A model generated the notes under the pieces. It saw nothing but the letters and a program-made list of their open reading frames with translations. It had not been told where the DNA came from and ran no database searches. A program made the translations under genes and the position numbers. Positions 39,501-51,500 of a DNA stretch of 64,000 nucleotides are shown one piece after another. Numbering within the stretch: position 1 is the stretch's first letter; every line of letters starts with the position of its first letter. Source of the stretch: Catalinimonas alkaloidigena (GTDB lineage Bacteria > Bacteroidota > Bacteroidia > Cytophagales > Cyclobacteriaceae); assembly GCF_029504655.1 (NCBI RefSeq), contig NZ_JAQFIL010000001.1, positions 4,159,001 to 4,223,000 on the forward strand, read 5' to 3'.

Positions 39501-42500
39501 CGTAGTATAAGCATCTAACGGCCAGCTATTTTCATCCAGCAGATCCAAATCCAGTTTAAGAACCGCACCAGCCAGTAAGCGTTCTGGACGGAAACCCCAG
39601 GCAGCATCAGGTTTACCACCCGCTGTATTACTTCCCTGGCTCAAATAGATATCTCCGTCAGGACCAAAGATAATACTATTGGTGAGGTGATCTTTGAGAG
39701 AGCGGGGAAGATGAATTACAACATCCTTCACCGTAGCAAGGTCAGGACCACTCAACTGGCTGATCATACCATCCCACTCAGGGCCATCGGATAAGGTTAG
39801 AGCACTATGGGTTACATAGGCGATCAGGTTATCGGCAGTTGCTTCAGGCGCGAAGGTCAGGCCGATGATTAAGCGATTATTATTGTCACGGGCACCATCG
39901 CTAGGGTGAGGAGCACCATTCAGCTCAGGAGTAAGAATCTGCAGATTAGAAAGAGAACCATCCGCATTAATGTCCCACCGTTTGATCACTTCGCTGGTAG
40001 TACTGCCATAAAGTTTACCATCAGGCCCGATCACTAGGCTGGAGAAGCGATCTTCTATGCCTTCTCCTAAAGCTGCTCCTTTCACCTGGGTAAAACTTAC
40101 CCCTGCCAGGTCAGCAGTTGGGTTTGTATCATCGTCCGTACCGGTAGTGAAGCGTGACTCAAAAGGCGTAAAGCTCATACGATCATTCAGGTCGCCGATG
40201 AGGTTAGCTTCCACCCCGTCTACACGGAAAATGTACTCTGAAAGCGGGTCCAGACGATCTATTGGCGTAAGGATAATGGCATCTCCCCCTCCGGTATCAT
40301 TCACGTTGGCAGGCACTTCTACCTGATCGTTTGGCCCGTTATCTTTAATCAATTTTACATTACCACTTAGCGTAGCCTTATCCAGTTCGTATCCGTCAGG
40401 CGTTAATAAGCCTACGACAATCTGGAAGCTGTTCAGCGCTACACCGGTAGCTCCATCAGCGGGGTTTACCCCAGTGAAGAATGGTTCAGTGATCTCTTCA
40501 GGGGTGATGCTAAAATCTTCAAAACTGTAGACAACCGGTACATTCGCGTTTTCTCTACGTTTGGAAGCAAACACCCCTCCGAAGCTTACTTCCTGTCCAT
40601 CTACATTTGCCCCATTGATCAGGCTGGCGTATAGCGGCATGGTACCCATTTCCACCTCTCTTCCATCATTGAGCGCATAGAAAGCGGTAAGCGTCAGTTC
40701 CGCAGGATTAATGAGCAAGCGTAGGGTTACGTTACTATTATGAATAACGTCAAGGTCTTCCAGCATAATCTGAGTCGCATCCGGCGTAAGCCCGTTTTCT
40801 TCAGCACGTAATTCTATGATGCCGGCATTACGCACCACTAATTTCACATAATTGTCCTCATCCAAGCCAAACCATAAGCCTGCCTGTTCAAAGTTATTGG
40901 AAGCATCTGAATAAGGATTTATAATTGTAGTCTGTAGGCTAAAACTACCTGCGTTTGCATTGAAACCCACTCCCATCGTATTGATTTGGGAATTCACTTC
41001 ATCGCTAAACCCTTCTCCACTTCCATTTCGGGCAAAGGCTAAGCCTTTAGCAGCATCTATCTGAAGAGTACCTGAAGAAAGACTGAGGCGTGCTGGATCA
41101 AAACCAGGTACCTGTGGGTTACTAATGGTACCATCCGCTGACAACCTGGCTGAAGGGGGATCTACCATTGTAAATCCGGTATTCTCAATACCACCCTCTG
41201 CTCCTGTAAAATTCAATACAAAGGGCAAAGTCTGAATGATTTCTTCACATGCCAGCGTACTGATAGGCGAACAAGCCAGTACCGGCTTATCATCCGCGCC
41301 TATAACTTCTATTGCTGAGATGATAGCATTGTTTACACTTGAGGTGAAATCAATGTTCAAACTACCATCCGTTACAGTGATATTCTCAAAAGTGCGGATG
41401 ATAGCTGTTCCCGGAGTTACCACCTCTGCATTCATATCAAAGTCAGTTAATGTACCCTGTCCACCTTCAATGTTCACGCTAAACACTCTGTTACCAGTCC
41501 CTCCCTGATTCGCACCACTCGTTCCTGGCACACCAAAGAAAGGCTCAACAAAATAGAGATTGACTGTCACTGGTTCAGTGGACTCTACAGGCATCTGATA
41601 GCCGAAAGGCAGACCAACACCATCTGTTCCCGCCTGTGCAAACCTGTATTCTAAGAAGAGAAGGTCCTCTTCAGTACCCTGTACATCAAAAGTTTTGGAA
41701 GAGATTTCTGATGAGCCTGTCAGGTATTGTCCATCCAGTTGCCATGTATTACTCTGGCTGTCTGTATAGGCTAGCGTTCCCCCTGCATTTATCCTGATTG
41801 CTTCAGCTACAGGAGGAGTGGAGTCTGCCGGTCTGATATTGCGGGCAATGACTACTATATCCTGATAATCAAATCCTGAAACATGCTCCTCTGTAGCAAT
41901 GACATAAGCATTGGCCTCTCCCGGCAAAGGATATACTCTGATATGGTGAGGAATAGCACCGCTAAAAGTATTAAGCGCATCTTCACTGTATAACGTTCTA
42001 TTGTTGAAAAACGGCCAGTAGTTATAGAAACCGAACGCTTCTAATCCCGGATCAAATGTCAGGCTGCCATTTAGGTTGGGGGTTAATGTTTGTCCGTTGC
42101 CAGAAACAGTATTCTGTACAGTGAAAAGTTCGTTCAATGCATTGGCCAGACCGGCTTGGTACCAGCCGAACCCAACAATCGGATTACTACTTTCAGGTCC
42201 ATACACAGACAAAACCTCCAGTGTGACCGGCGCATCTGAAGCGCGCTCAAACTTCTGTATGCTTACTTCATCTCCCAGTAAACTGTTATAAGTCAAGCCA
42301 TTGGCTAAGTTGATCAGGTTAGTAGCCGGGTTCTGGTCTCCTGCGTTCACTGCTATGCCATAAGTATCCAGTATCCACTGCAAGGAAGGCTCATTGCTTC
42401 CGCCTGTGCCTTGCTTACCTAAGCCACTTAGGCTTGTTTGCTTGCTTTCAGCATCTGTCCCACTTACTTCTATACTTGCAAACTTGGGTCCGTTACTGTC

Positions 42501-45500
42501 TGGGTTAAATGCCACTTTTATACTAGCAGAGGCTCCCGCAGCCAGCGCGTTAGGCAAGCTACTTTGATCTATCGTAAACTCCGATGCATCTGCACCTGTC
42601 AGATTTACGCTGATATCGTTGAGTTCAGCATTTCCGTTGTTTGAAATAAATACGGTATAATTTTCTCCTGCTCCACTGCCTGTAATACCATCTGTCACAA
42701 TCTTTTCAGGACTTAGAGCGATTACCGGTTTAGGGGCAGCCTGATTGCTTGGCCTGATCAGTGTGATTTTATTGGCACCATATTCGGACACATAGATATT
42801 TCCAGTATTTACGTCTTCCACCAGGTCCAGAGGGCCACTTAAATTGGTAAAACCGGGGATACCTGCTTTAGAGGTACCTATATCACCATTCGTACCGTCA
42901 GGAACCAATGCTATGATATCACTACCTCCACTATAACGCACTACCAACAAACTACCTGTCAGATTACCATTCTCAGCATTGCTTTTGTACTCAATTACAC
43001 CATTGGGTGATTTGTTAAACTCAAAGTCAAAGGCTGCGCCACGATAATTTGGATCAGGTAATACTCCATTATATACCGCATCATCAGTGTCAGCGTCCCC
43101 CCTGTTCAACACAAACTCTCCACGCAATGGGTTGGGGTGACCATAGTACCCAATAGAAGCATTAGGGTCTATTCTAAACAGCCAGTCACGCTGGACTTTA
43201 TTACCATTAACGGCAGGAATCTGAGGATAAATATTATGGTCATAGAAAGTGCCGTCCGGGCGACGTGTTCCCTCTATGGAAGCAGGAGAGTTTGCTCCGG
43301 CAGCAGTACCGTTCGTAGGTACGTATAGCTGACCGTTGCTATGCCATACCAGGTCATAGGCATTACGAACACCTGTTGCGTAAAGTGTGAGAGGAGCATC
43401 TGTATGGTAAGGATTATACATTCCATCTAGGGAAGGAGAGCTCACATCCACGCTGTTGATCGCCTGAGCATTCATAGTTGTCATAGCGTCAAGTGGCCAT
43501 TCAGAGGAAGGAAGTTTATCCAGATCAAGCCTCAATACTGCCGCAGATAGAAGCCTTTCCAGGCGATTGCCCCATGCATTATCAGGCGCGCCACCGGCAC
43601 TGTTGCTTCCCTGATTGAAATACAGCACATTAGGTTCTCCGGGCCGGAAGGCAATACTATTGGTGAGGTGATCCTTTTTAGAACGAGGTAAGTTGGTTAC
43701 AATCAGCTCTTCTGTTTCAAGGTTTAGCCCACTCAGTCTGGATATTTTCCCATCCCATTCGGGAGCGTTATTAAGTCCACCGGAACAATGAGAAATATAA
43801 GCGATCAGATTTTCAGCGGTTGCATCCGGATCAAATGTAAAGCCAACTGCTGACCTGGCTCCGTATTTTTGAATCAACACATCAAAGGTTTCTTTATTGG
43901 ATAATGTTCCGTCCGCCTCAATGATCCAGCGATGGACTTCTCCACCAATAGCCAATCCATAGAATTTACCATCCGGACCTATGGTAAGTGAGGTGTAACC
44001 AGCTCCTGAAGCCACTGTTCCTGCTTTGGTAAAAGCTACCTGATCAAGATCTCCAGCGCCCACTGAGCTACCGGACCCGGTAGTAAAGGTAGAGGAGAAA
44101 GCTTCAAAGGCTATACCTGTCAAATCAGTTACCCCATCGATCTCAAACCTATAAGTAGTATTCGCTTCCAATGGAATGGCCGGTGTTAGGTTAATTGCAT
44201 CACCTCCGCCGGTTCCTCCTACGTTGCTTGGTATTTCAGTATTGTCAGCATCCTTAAAGAGTTTGACTGTACTGTTTGTTATAGAGTTATTATCCACCCC
44301 ATAGTTGCCTATTTCGTTAGCATTGGGCAGATATAAATCATTTGCAGAAATATTGGTGTTGAGTGCGATATTGGTTGAGCCATCCGCAGGTATGACACTG
44401 AGTACACGGGGAAGCAGTGAACCAGCGCTCAAAGATTCTATCAGCACTGAGTTTATTTTGGTGTTGGTACCTCCTGCAGCATCTAAGGTCAATGCACTAT
44501 CCTGAACATTGACCACAACTGTAGCCGTTTCATACTCTTTGGCTGATGCACCCTGAAACTGGCTTATTGCACTAACCCCTTCCACATTGATGGAATGCTG
44601 GCTATCATATGCGTTATTGCCCCCTGGCTCATCCCCCACTGTAACGGTTACCTGGTATTCACCATTGGGCACGCCTATTTCCCAGATACCTTCAGTAAGG
44701 TTTCCATTGCCCCCTCCGGTATGCCCGTACTGCATGTGGATGATGGTATTCAGTAATAAATCTATGCCGACACGATCACGATTCCGACCGTTAGCTGTCA
44801 GATCCAGACCGCTTTGACCATCAACAGTCAACCAACCGTAATCATAACCTTCAGGAGTCACTTTCATACCATAGGGTTGCCCATCATCTTTCAGGTATCC
44901 CGGAGGAGGAGTGCTTGCCTCATCCTGGAAGTTGACCTGAATTACCAAAGGTTCAGTGGCAGATTCAGTTACTTCCAAAGTCACGATTAATTCTGCAGAC
45001 ACATAGCCCTCAGCGATAGCGAATACTGAGGTAGTATAAACATCAGGCACTAAGCCTTCCGCATCTATTCCGAAGCTTAAGTTTCCTATACTGGTGTTCT
45101 CGGGCAGTATCAGCCAGTTTGCTTCGGGGTCTTCACTAAGCGTAATGAGCGGATCGCCCTCACTCGCTACTAAGGTGGACGCTAAAGCCGAGGTTAAGCC
45201 TCCTTCTTCAACACTAAATTCCAGTGTTTTGGGCGTAAAGGTCAGCACGGGCTCCATGAGTGACTCAACACTAAATTCGTCAAAACTGGCAGTAAATTGG
45301 GTGCCATTTCTGTGGGTGGCAAATATACCAGCAAAGCTGAGTTCACTGCCTTCATATAGGGTACGGCCATTAAAGAAATTCGTAGGCACTGTAAGTGTTC
45401 CCAGCTCAGTTCTTGTTCCTTCATTTATGGTATAAAATGCAGTAACCGCATTGGTAACTGGATCTGCTTCCAGTTCCAATAGCACATCAGCACCGGATGC

Positions 45501-48500
45501 ACCGGTAGCATTAGCCTTGATTTGATCAGGTAGATTGTTTCCGGATGCTCCTTCCCGCTCAACTCTTAATTCTATATCATCATCTGTTATTACCAGTTTA
45601 GCGAAATTATCTTCGTCAATGCCAAACCAAAGTCCTGCCTGCGCTGAGCCTGTACCCGTAGTAATCCCTTTCAGGCTGGTACTGATACGGAAGGTGCCTA
45701 GCAGGTTCTGCAAACCTACTCCCAGCGTGTTGACCTGATTATTATTGTTGGAACTGGCAGGAGGATCTAAGTAGGCGATCCCTGCCTGAGACAAAATGTC
45801 TAGCTGTCCACTTGTCGTATTTACTGTCAACAAAGCAGGCTCGTAGCCATTTACTTCGGGATTACTGATAGCAAGATCTCCATCTCTTCTGGCTTCTGAA
45901 TGCTCAAGTACCATGGTAAAACCAGTACCTGTTCCATTTCCATCAAGTAATTGACCCGCATCCGCACCAAAATCCAGGTTCAGCGGTAGAGTAACAGCTA
46001 TGTCTTCACAAGCTAATGTACTGATAGGGCTACAGGCTTCCACTTCTTCTATTACTGCTAACTCAAATACATCACTTACTACTTCAATGCCATCACTGGC
46101 TGTCACTTTAACCATCCATATACCCACTTCTGCAGGAGTACCATTGAAGGTACCTTCAACAAAAGTAAGCCAGACTGGAAGGGCAGTATCGTCTTCTAAG
46201 CTGGCTGTTAAAGTAAACTCTCCGTCCGCGTCTGCAAATGTATTCTCTGCTATGATGTACTCAAACAATGTACCCGCGGTAGCTGACTGATCCGGAATCA
46301 TATTGACTACCACCGGAGCATCATATACCTCAGTGAGGTTAAAGGTGAAGGTATAAGCAGCATCACTATAATTTTTGCCATCACTTACACTAAAGCTGAA
46401 TGAAGCATAGCTATCTCCATTAGCATTTTGTTCAGGGGTAAATGACAGATCAGAAATCTCTTCATGCAGGATGACGGTCTCTTCTGTGATTTCAGTACCA
46501 TTGAATGTGAGGCTACCTGCGCTTACGGGACTAACTGTTATTTCAGCCAGTTCGTCTCCTTCATCTTCGTCAACAAATACAAAATCTGTAGAAGCAAAGG
46601 TATAAACTTCATCTTCATCAATTGTGACCGTAATATCTTCCGATGTGGGGTAGGCATTCAGTGTATTCTTTACGGTAAATGTAAAGATATCTGTAGTCCA
46701 AAGTCCTTCTTCGTCGGTTGCCATAAGCTCAACATTATGGACGCCGAGATCTTCATCCTCAGGGTTTGCGATGATCAGTTCTCCAAAAACCAGGGTAACC
46801 CATTCTGGACTTCCGCTTCCTAAACTATAGTCAAGTTCATCCCCATCAATGTCAGAAAAGGTCTCCAGCGGCACTTCAAAAGATGTATATTCATTGACAA
46901 GAATAGCTATGTTACCGAGCGAAACCTCTACTTCAGGAGCATCGTTTTGTGCTGTCACATTGATACTCATGGTACTAAATTCACTATAGCTTTTACCATC
47001 ACTTACCGCAAAGCTAAAGCTTGTGTAATCTTCTCCGTTAGCATTAGCTTCCGGCATAAAAGATAGGAGACCGATATTGGCTAAGTAAATTTCAGTATCG
47101 CTTACTATTTCATTGGCGTCATAAATTAAACTCCCGGCAGTGGGTTGACTTACCTTTATAGCAATGAGCGCATCCCCTTCATCGGTATCACTGAATGGAA
47201 AATCATCAGCCTCAAATGTTAAAGCTGTATCTTCATCAGTATCTAATGTTTTATCTGAAGTAAGTGGAAGGCTGTTTTCAGTTAGAAATTCTTCTACATT
47301 GATGATTACATCGGTAGATGCTGAGGCTGTTGGTTCACCATCGTCAGTTACATTTATGGTTAGCGTATATTGGGAGTTTGTGGCAAATTCCAGTGCTCCA
47401 GCCAATGTGATAATGCCCAGGTTGTTGATGGCAAATACCTCATTAGTATTTCCTGCGCTAATTGAATAGCTTAAAGTTTGTCCTTCATCCGAATCTTCCG
47501 CTATAACTGTCCCTACTTCATCCGCAATATTGGCATTTTCAGAGATATTGAATTCAAAAGACGCATTGACAAATACCGGCGGAGAATTTGCCTCCTGTAA
47601 TTCTAAGATCTCAATGGCCTGAATGATACCATTATTAACAGTTGATATAAACTGAATATTAAGTTCATTATCAGTAACTTCTACTGTAAAGGTTTCAATA
47701 GCAACTACACCTTTTCCATAGCTATCCACCAAATCCAGGTCATCTACTTTTACTTCATCTTCTATCAATACATCAAATACCCTGGCTCCAGGCTCTCCAA
47801 AAAAGTTTTCTGCCATATGCAAGGCTACCGTATAAGTGCCATTAGCGATAGGTAAGTTATAGCCAAAATCTGCACCAAAACGACGGGGATAATATAGGTC
47901 AGCATCTCCTCCCCCCAACTCATATTCACTGTCGCTTACAGTAGTGGAGGCATTTTCTACCAGATAGTTAATATTCTCTACTACATATATATCACCTTCC
48001 TTATTGTAATCACTGCCTCCCACATTCATCCTGTAGGGAAGCGCAATGGGTGGCGTAGACAATACGTTCACATTAATATCCAACACAAGAGGTGTAAAAC
48101 CTACAGCCGTGGTAATTACTTCACTGTTGAGATGATCTCCTGCGGCTAAGGAAGCTGCACTGATTATAAATTCAATGTTGCCGACAGCGGGTATTTCCGG
48201 TAAGCTGAGCCATCCCCCATCAGTTGACGAATTGATGATCATGCCTACTGAGGGATTACCTGTACTTACTCCCAATGAAGTGTTTGCGACAGTTGATTCA
48301 CCACTTTCAACTTCTACCTGTAATGGTGTGGGGTCAAAGGTAAATGTAGCGGGTACTAACGGAGCCTGCGTAGTTTCGGTAATCTCTACATAATTTATCT
48401 TGGAATTGACACCTCCCAATGCATTGATTGTCAGGGCTCCATCATTCACTTCTACGACAAATGTATTGTGGGTCAGCCTCTCAAAACCACTACCCTCAGG

Positions 48501-51500
48501 CACATGAGTAGAAATGATAGTAGTTCCTTCTACATTGAAAGTATGGACTTCAGGGTCTTGTCCTGTACTGTAGTCTCCAGCGCCCAATTTAACTTCATAT
48601 ACGCCATTGGGTATTTCCAACTCCCAGTATACCTCGGTGCCTCTTGCCTGTCCCGCCCAGTTCCCGATATGATTGCCCTGTACATGAACGAGCGTTCCTT
48701 CAACCTTTTGCTGATCAGTTGCACCTGCATACCCACCCCCTAATCGGTTTCGTCCACTACCGTTTTGCGGACTGGTAATATCATGAGGTTGGTCATCGGA
48801 TACTTTCTTCCAGCCATAGGAAAAATTATTTCCTCTGTCACCAAATGCCTGTCCATAATCCTTGAGATAACCTGCCGGTGGTGTAGTAGCTTCATCCTGG
48901 AAGTTTACTTTTATAGATAAAGGCGCTACATATTCAGTAATATTGACAGTAATATCAGCCTCAGCAGCAACAGTCCCGTCATTGACCTCTACTGTTAATA
49001 TATAAGATGAACTGACATCAAAATCCAGTGAAGCCGCTACTGTGATATTTCCTTCATCATCTATAGCAAACACATCTCCGGCATTTCCAGAAATGATTTC
49101 AAATGTCAACACGTCCTCATCGGCGTCACTGGCCTCCACCTGACCTAGAAAATCACCCACTTGCGCATCTTCCTGTATTTCAAAGGTAGCCTCATTGATA
49201 GAGGGGGGCATATTGGTGATCTCAATTTCCTCTCCTTCTATCTGAAAAGCGTCTATCCGGAGACCGCCATTCACTGAAGCTGAGTATAGGCCAAGAGCAG
49301 AAAGCTGGCCCAGGGGGATATCGCTGGCAGGCGTATCACCTACTGACAAGTTGCTTCCTTCTACAAACTCCAATACTTTCCAATCTTCTGCGGAGGCGGA
49401 AAATGCGATAGTCTTCAGTTCGGCATCAGTGTTAAAGTTACTGGCACTGCTGATAGCTGTATTCGTTTTTCCATCATTGTGCACATACCAAACGTCATTT
49501 ACTTTGATGACTAAGTAGGTAGTATTTGAAGCAGAAGCATGTCCCTGATGCCAGGAGAACTGGATATTTTCATAACTGTCCAGGTTTATGCTGAACTCTT
49601 CGGTATATGCAAACCAACGGTCTGATGGAATATTAGCAAACAAGAATCCCTGCTTCTGGTCTGGGGTAGCCCCGGCATTAACATTATCTAAATTTGAAGG
49701 TTTACCATTAAAGCCTGAAATAGCTGCCTTAGGCTGTGGATCTTGTCTTCCAAATAGTGTAATCAGTTGAGCATTAGCTCCTTCATAATTATTCCATCCA
49801 GCCTCTGTGAGCGGGTCAATTGGTTCAGGAACATTATTCCCGGGATTTACCTCTGTATTATTATTCCCAAAAACTTCTCTATATAGTACCTGGCTGGAGG
49901 TAAGGGGTGGAGCTGTAGAAATTTGCAACTGAAAGTCATCAGCGGCAGAAAGGTTATTCTGATCTGTAGCAGTAATGACAATCTGATACGTATGCTCAGT
50001 ACTAAGGCCTTCACTCGCACTGAAAATCAAAGTGTTAGCTACTGCATTGAAGCCCAGCCAGGCCGGCAGGGGTTGTCCTCCCTGCAATTGGGCAGTGTAA
50101 GTAAGTGTCTCACTGTCTATTTCACCAAAAACATCGCTAAAACTAAAACTGAAAGCTGCACTTGCTTCAAAAGGGCCCTGATCTGTTAATGCACTAAGCA
50201 GAAAAGGTGGATTACTCCCAGCTTTCACGACTTCATTATAGGCTGTACTTATACGTATGGCCTGAAATATTCCGCTGCTACTTGCATTATTGGCTGATGT
50301 ACCGGCAAATAAACGCACAAATTCCAGACTCGTACTATTGGCAGAATGACTTCCTACCGGATTCCAGCTTACATCTCCTTCGTTTAGTGGCGGGTCTAGC
50401 GCAGCAGAATAATTAATCTGGTTCCCATCCCATACCGCTTTGATCACCCACTGATGACCTGTACCTGTACTTGCATCCTCTGTATAGTCATTAGGAGAAC
50501 TGGAACCGCTGGCTAAAGCAACCGCAGCTTTTAGCTGGTTTTCCTCATTAAGAATACGAAGACGTACTGACTCGGTATTGCCTAGATCACCATCCTTACT
50601 TAATTCAATAAATGAACGGTAGGCATTTCCACTTGGAAGGTTATTGAAATCTTCCACCATAAAATCTACCGCGTAATAGAATGGTACATCCTTTTGGATC
50701 GGATAAGGTTGATCAAAGTAATTATCGTCTCCTCCCGTATTATAATTGAACGCGGCATTCCCACTTCCACTAGTGAACTCTCCCCCTTTTTGATTAGTAA
50801 AACGGTCAGGAATCTTCCCTTCCTGTGCTACGATGGTAGCTGATCCACCATTGCCACCTCCCGGTACCCACTGAGACACTGCTTCTAACGCTCCCTCTGC
50901 ATAGTCAAACTCTTCAACCAAAGTAAAGCTACCACTGCTAACATTGAGTATAAAGTTAGTACTGTTACTAAGCGCTTCGCTATCTGTAGCAGTAATTTTT
51001 ATTTCATATATACCAGAAACAGTAGTTCCTTCTGATGCAGTAAAGGTACGACTAAGTCCATCAAAGCTTAGCCAGGATGGTAACGCGCTATCGTCAGCTA
51101 ATGATGCGCTGTAAGTTAACCCGCTTCCATCTTCTAAATCCTCAAAAGTATTCTCAGGAAATGTATAGCTCAAGGCAGCTCCTTCCTCTAAGATTACAGG
51201 TCCTTCTATTGGATTTAAAGTAACTGGTGCCTGATTTCCACTTGTTAAGCTTACTGAAAAATCATCAAATGAATAACTTAAAGCATTGGTTCCGTTTCTA
51301 TGGGTTGCAAACAGACCGGTGAAGGTGACATTTTGACTAAATTTTCCATCATGATCTGTACCACTAATGAAAGAAGCGGGTACTGCAAGTATACCTAATG
51401 ACTCCTCCTCCTGACCATCAATTGCATAAAATGCTTCCGCAGTGCTAGCTAACGGATCTATATATAACCTTAATGTTACAGTGCTGCCCGATACATTAGC

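Larger units (their letters stand above)
36985..48930 (-). repeat. Three copies of an 'NFQD' jelly-roll-like module in the giant protein
   Basis: The copies lie at 48930-48375, 44945-44435 and 37500-36985. They open KVNFQDEATTPPAGYLKD, QVNFQDEASTPPPGYLKD and QFNFQDGSVSSPEGYVDD. Each continues with FG/YG...YGW or FGW, an N-R-x-R-like or N-R segment, WELEIPNGVYEV-like strands and a closing TKVNYVRLS-like strand. They are probably carbohydrate-binding beta-sandwiches (inference from fold pattern). Confidence 0.82.

Noticed and set aside
47164-47469. Rightward frames inside the giant gene
   Set aside because: They are antisense shadows of the repeated Ser/Thr/Asp-rich coding sequence, with no starts, domains or signals of their own.
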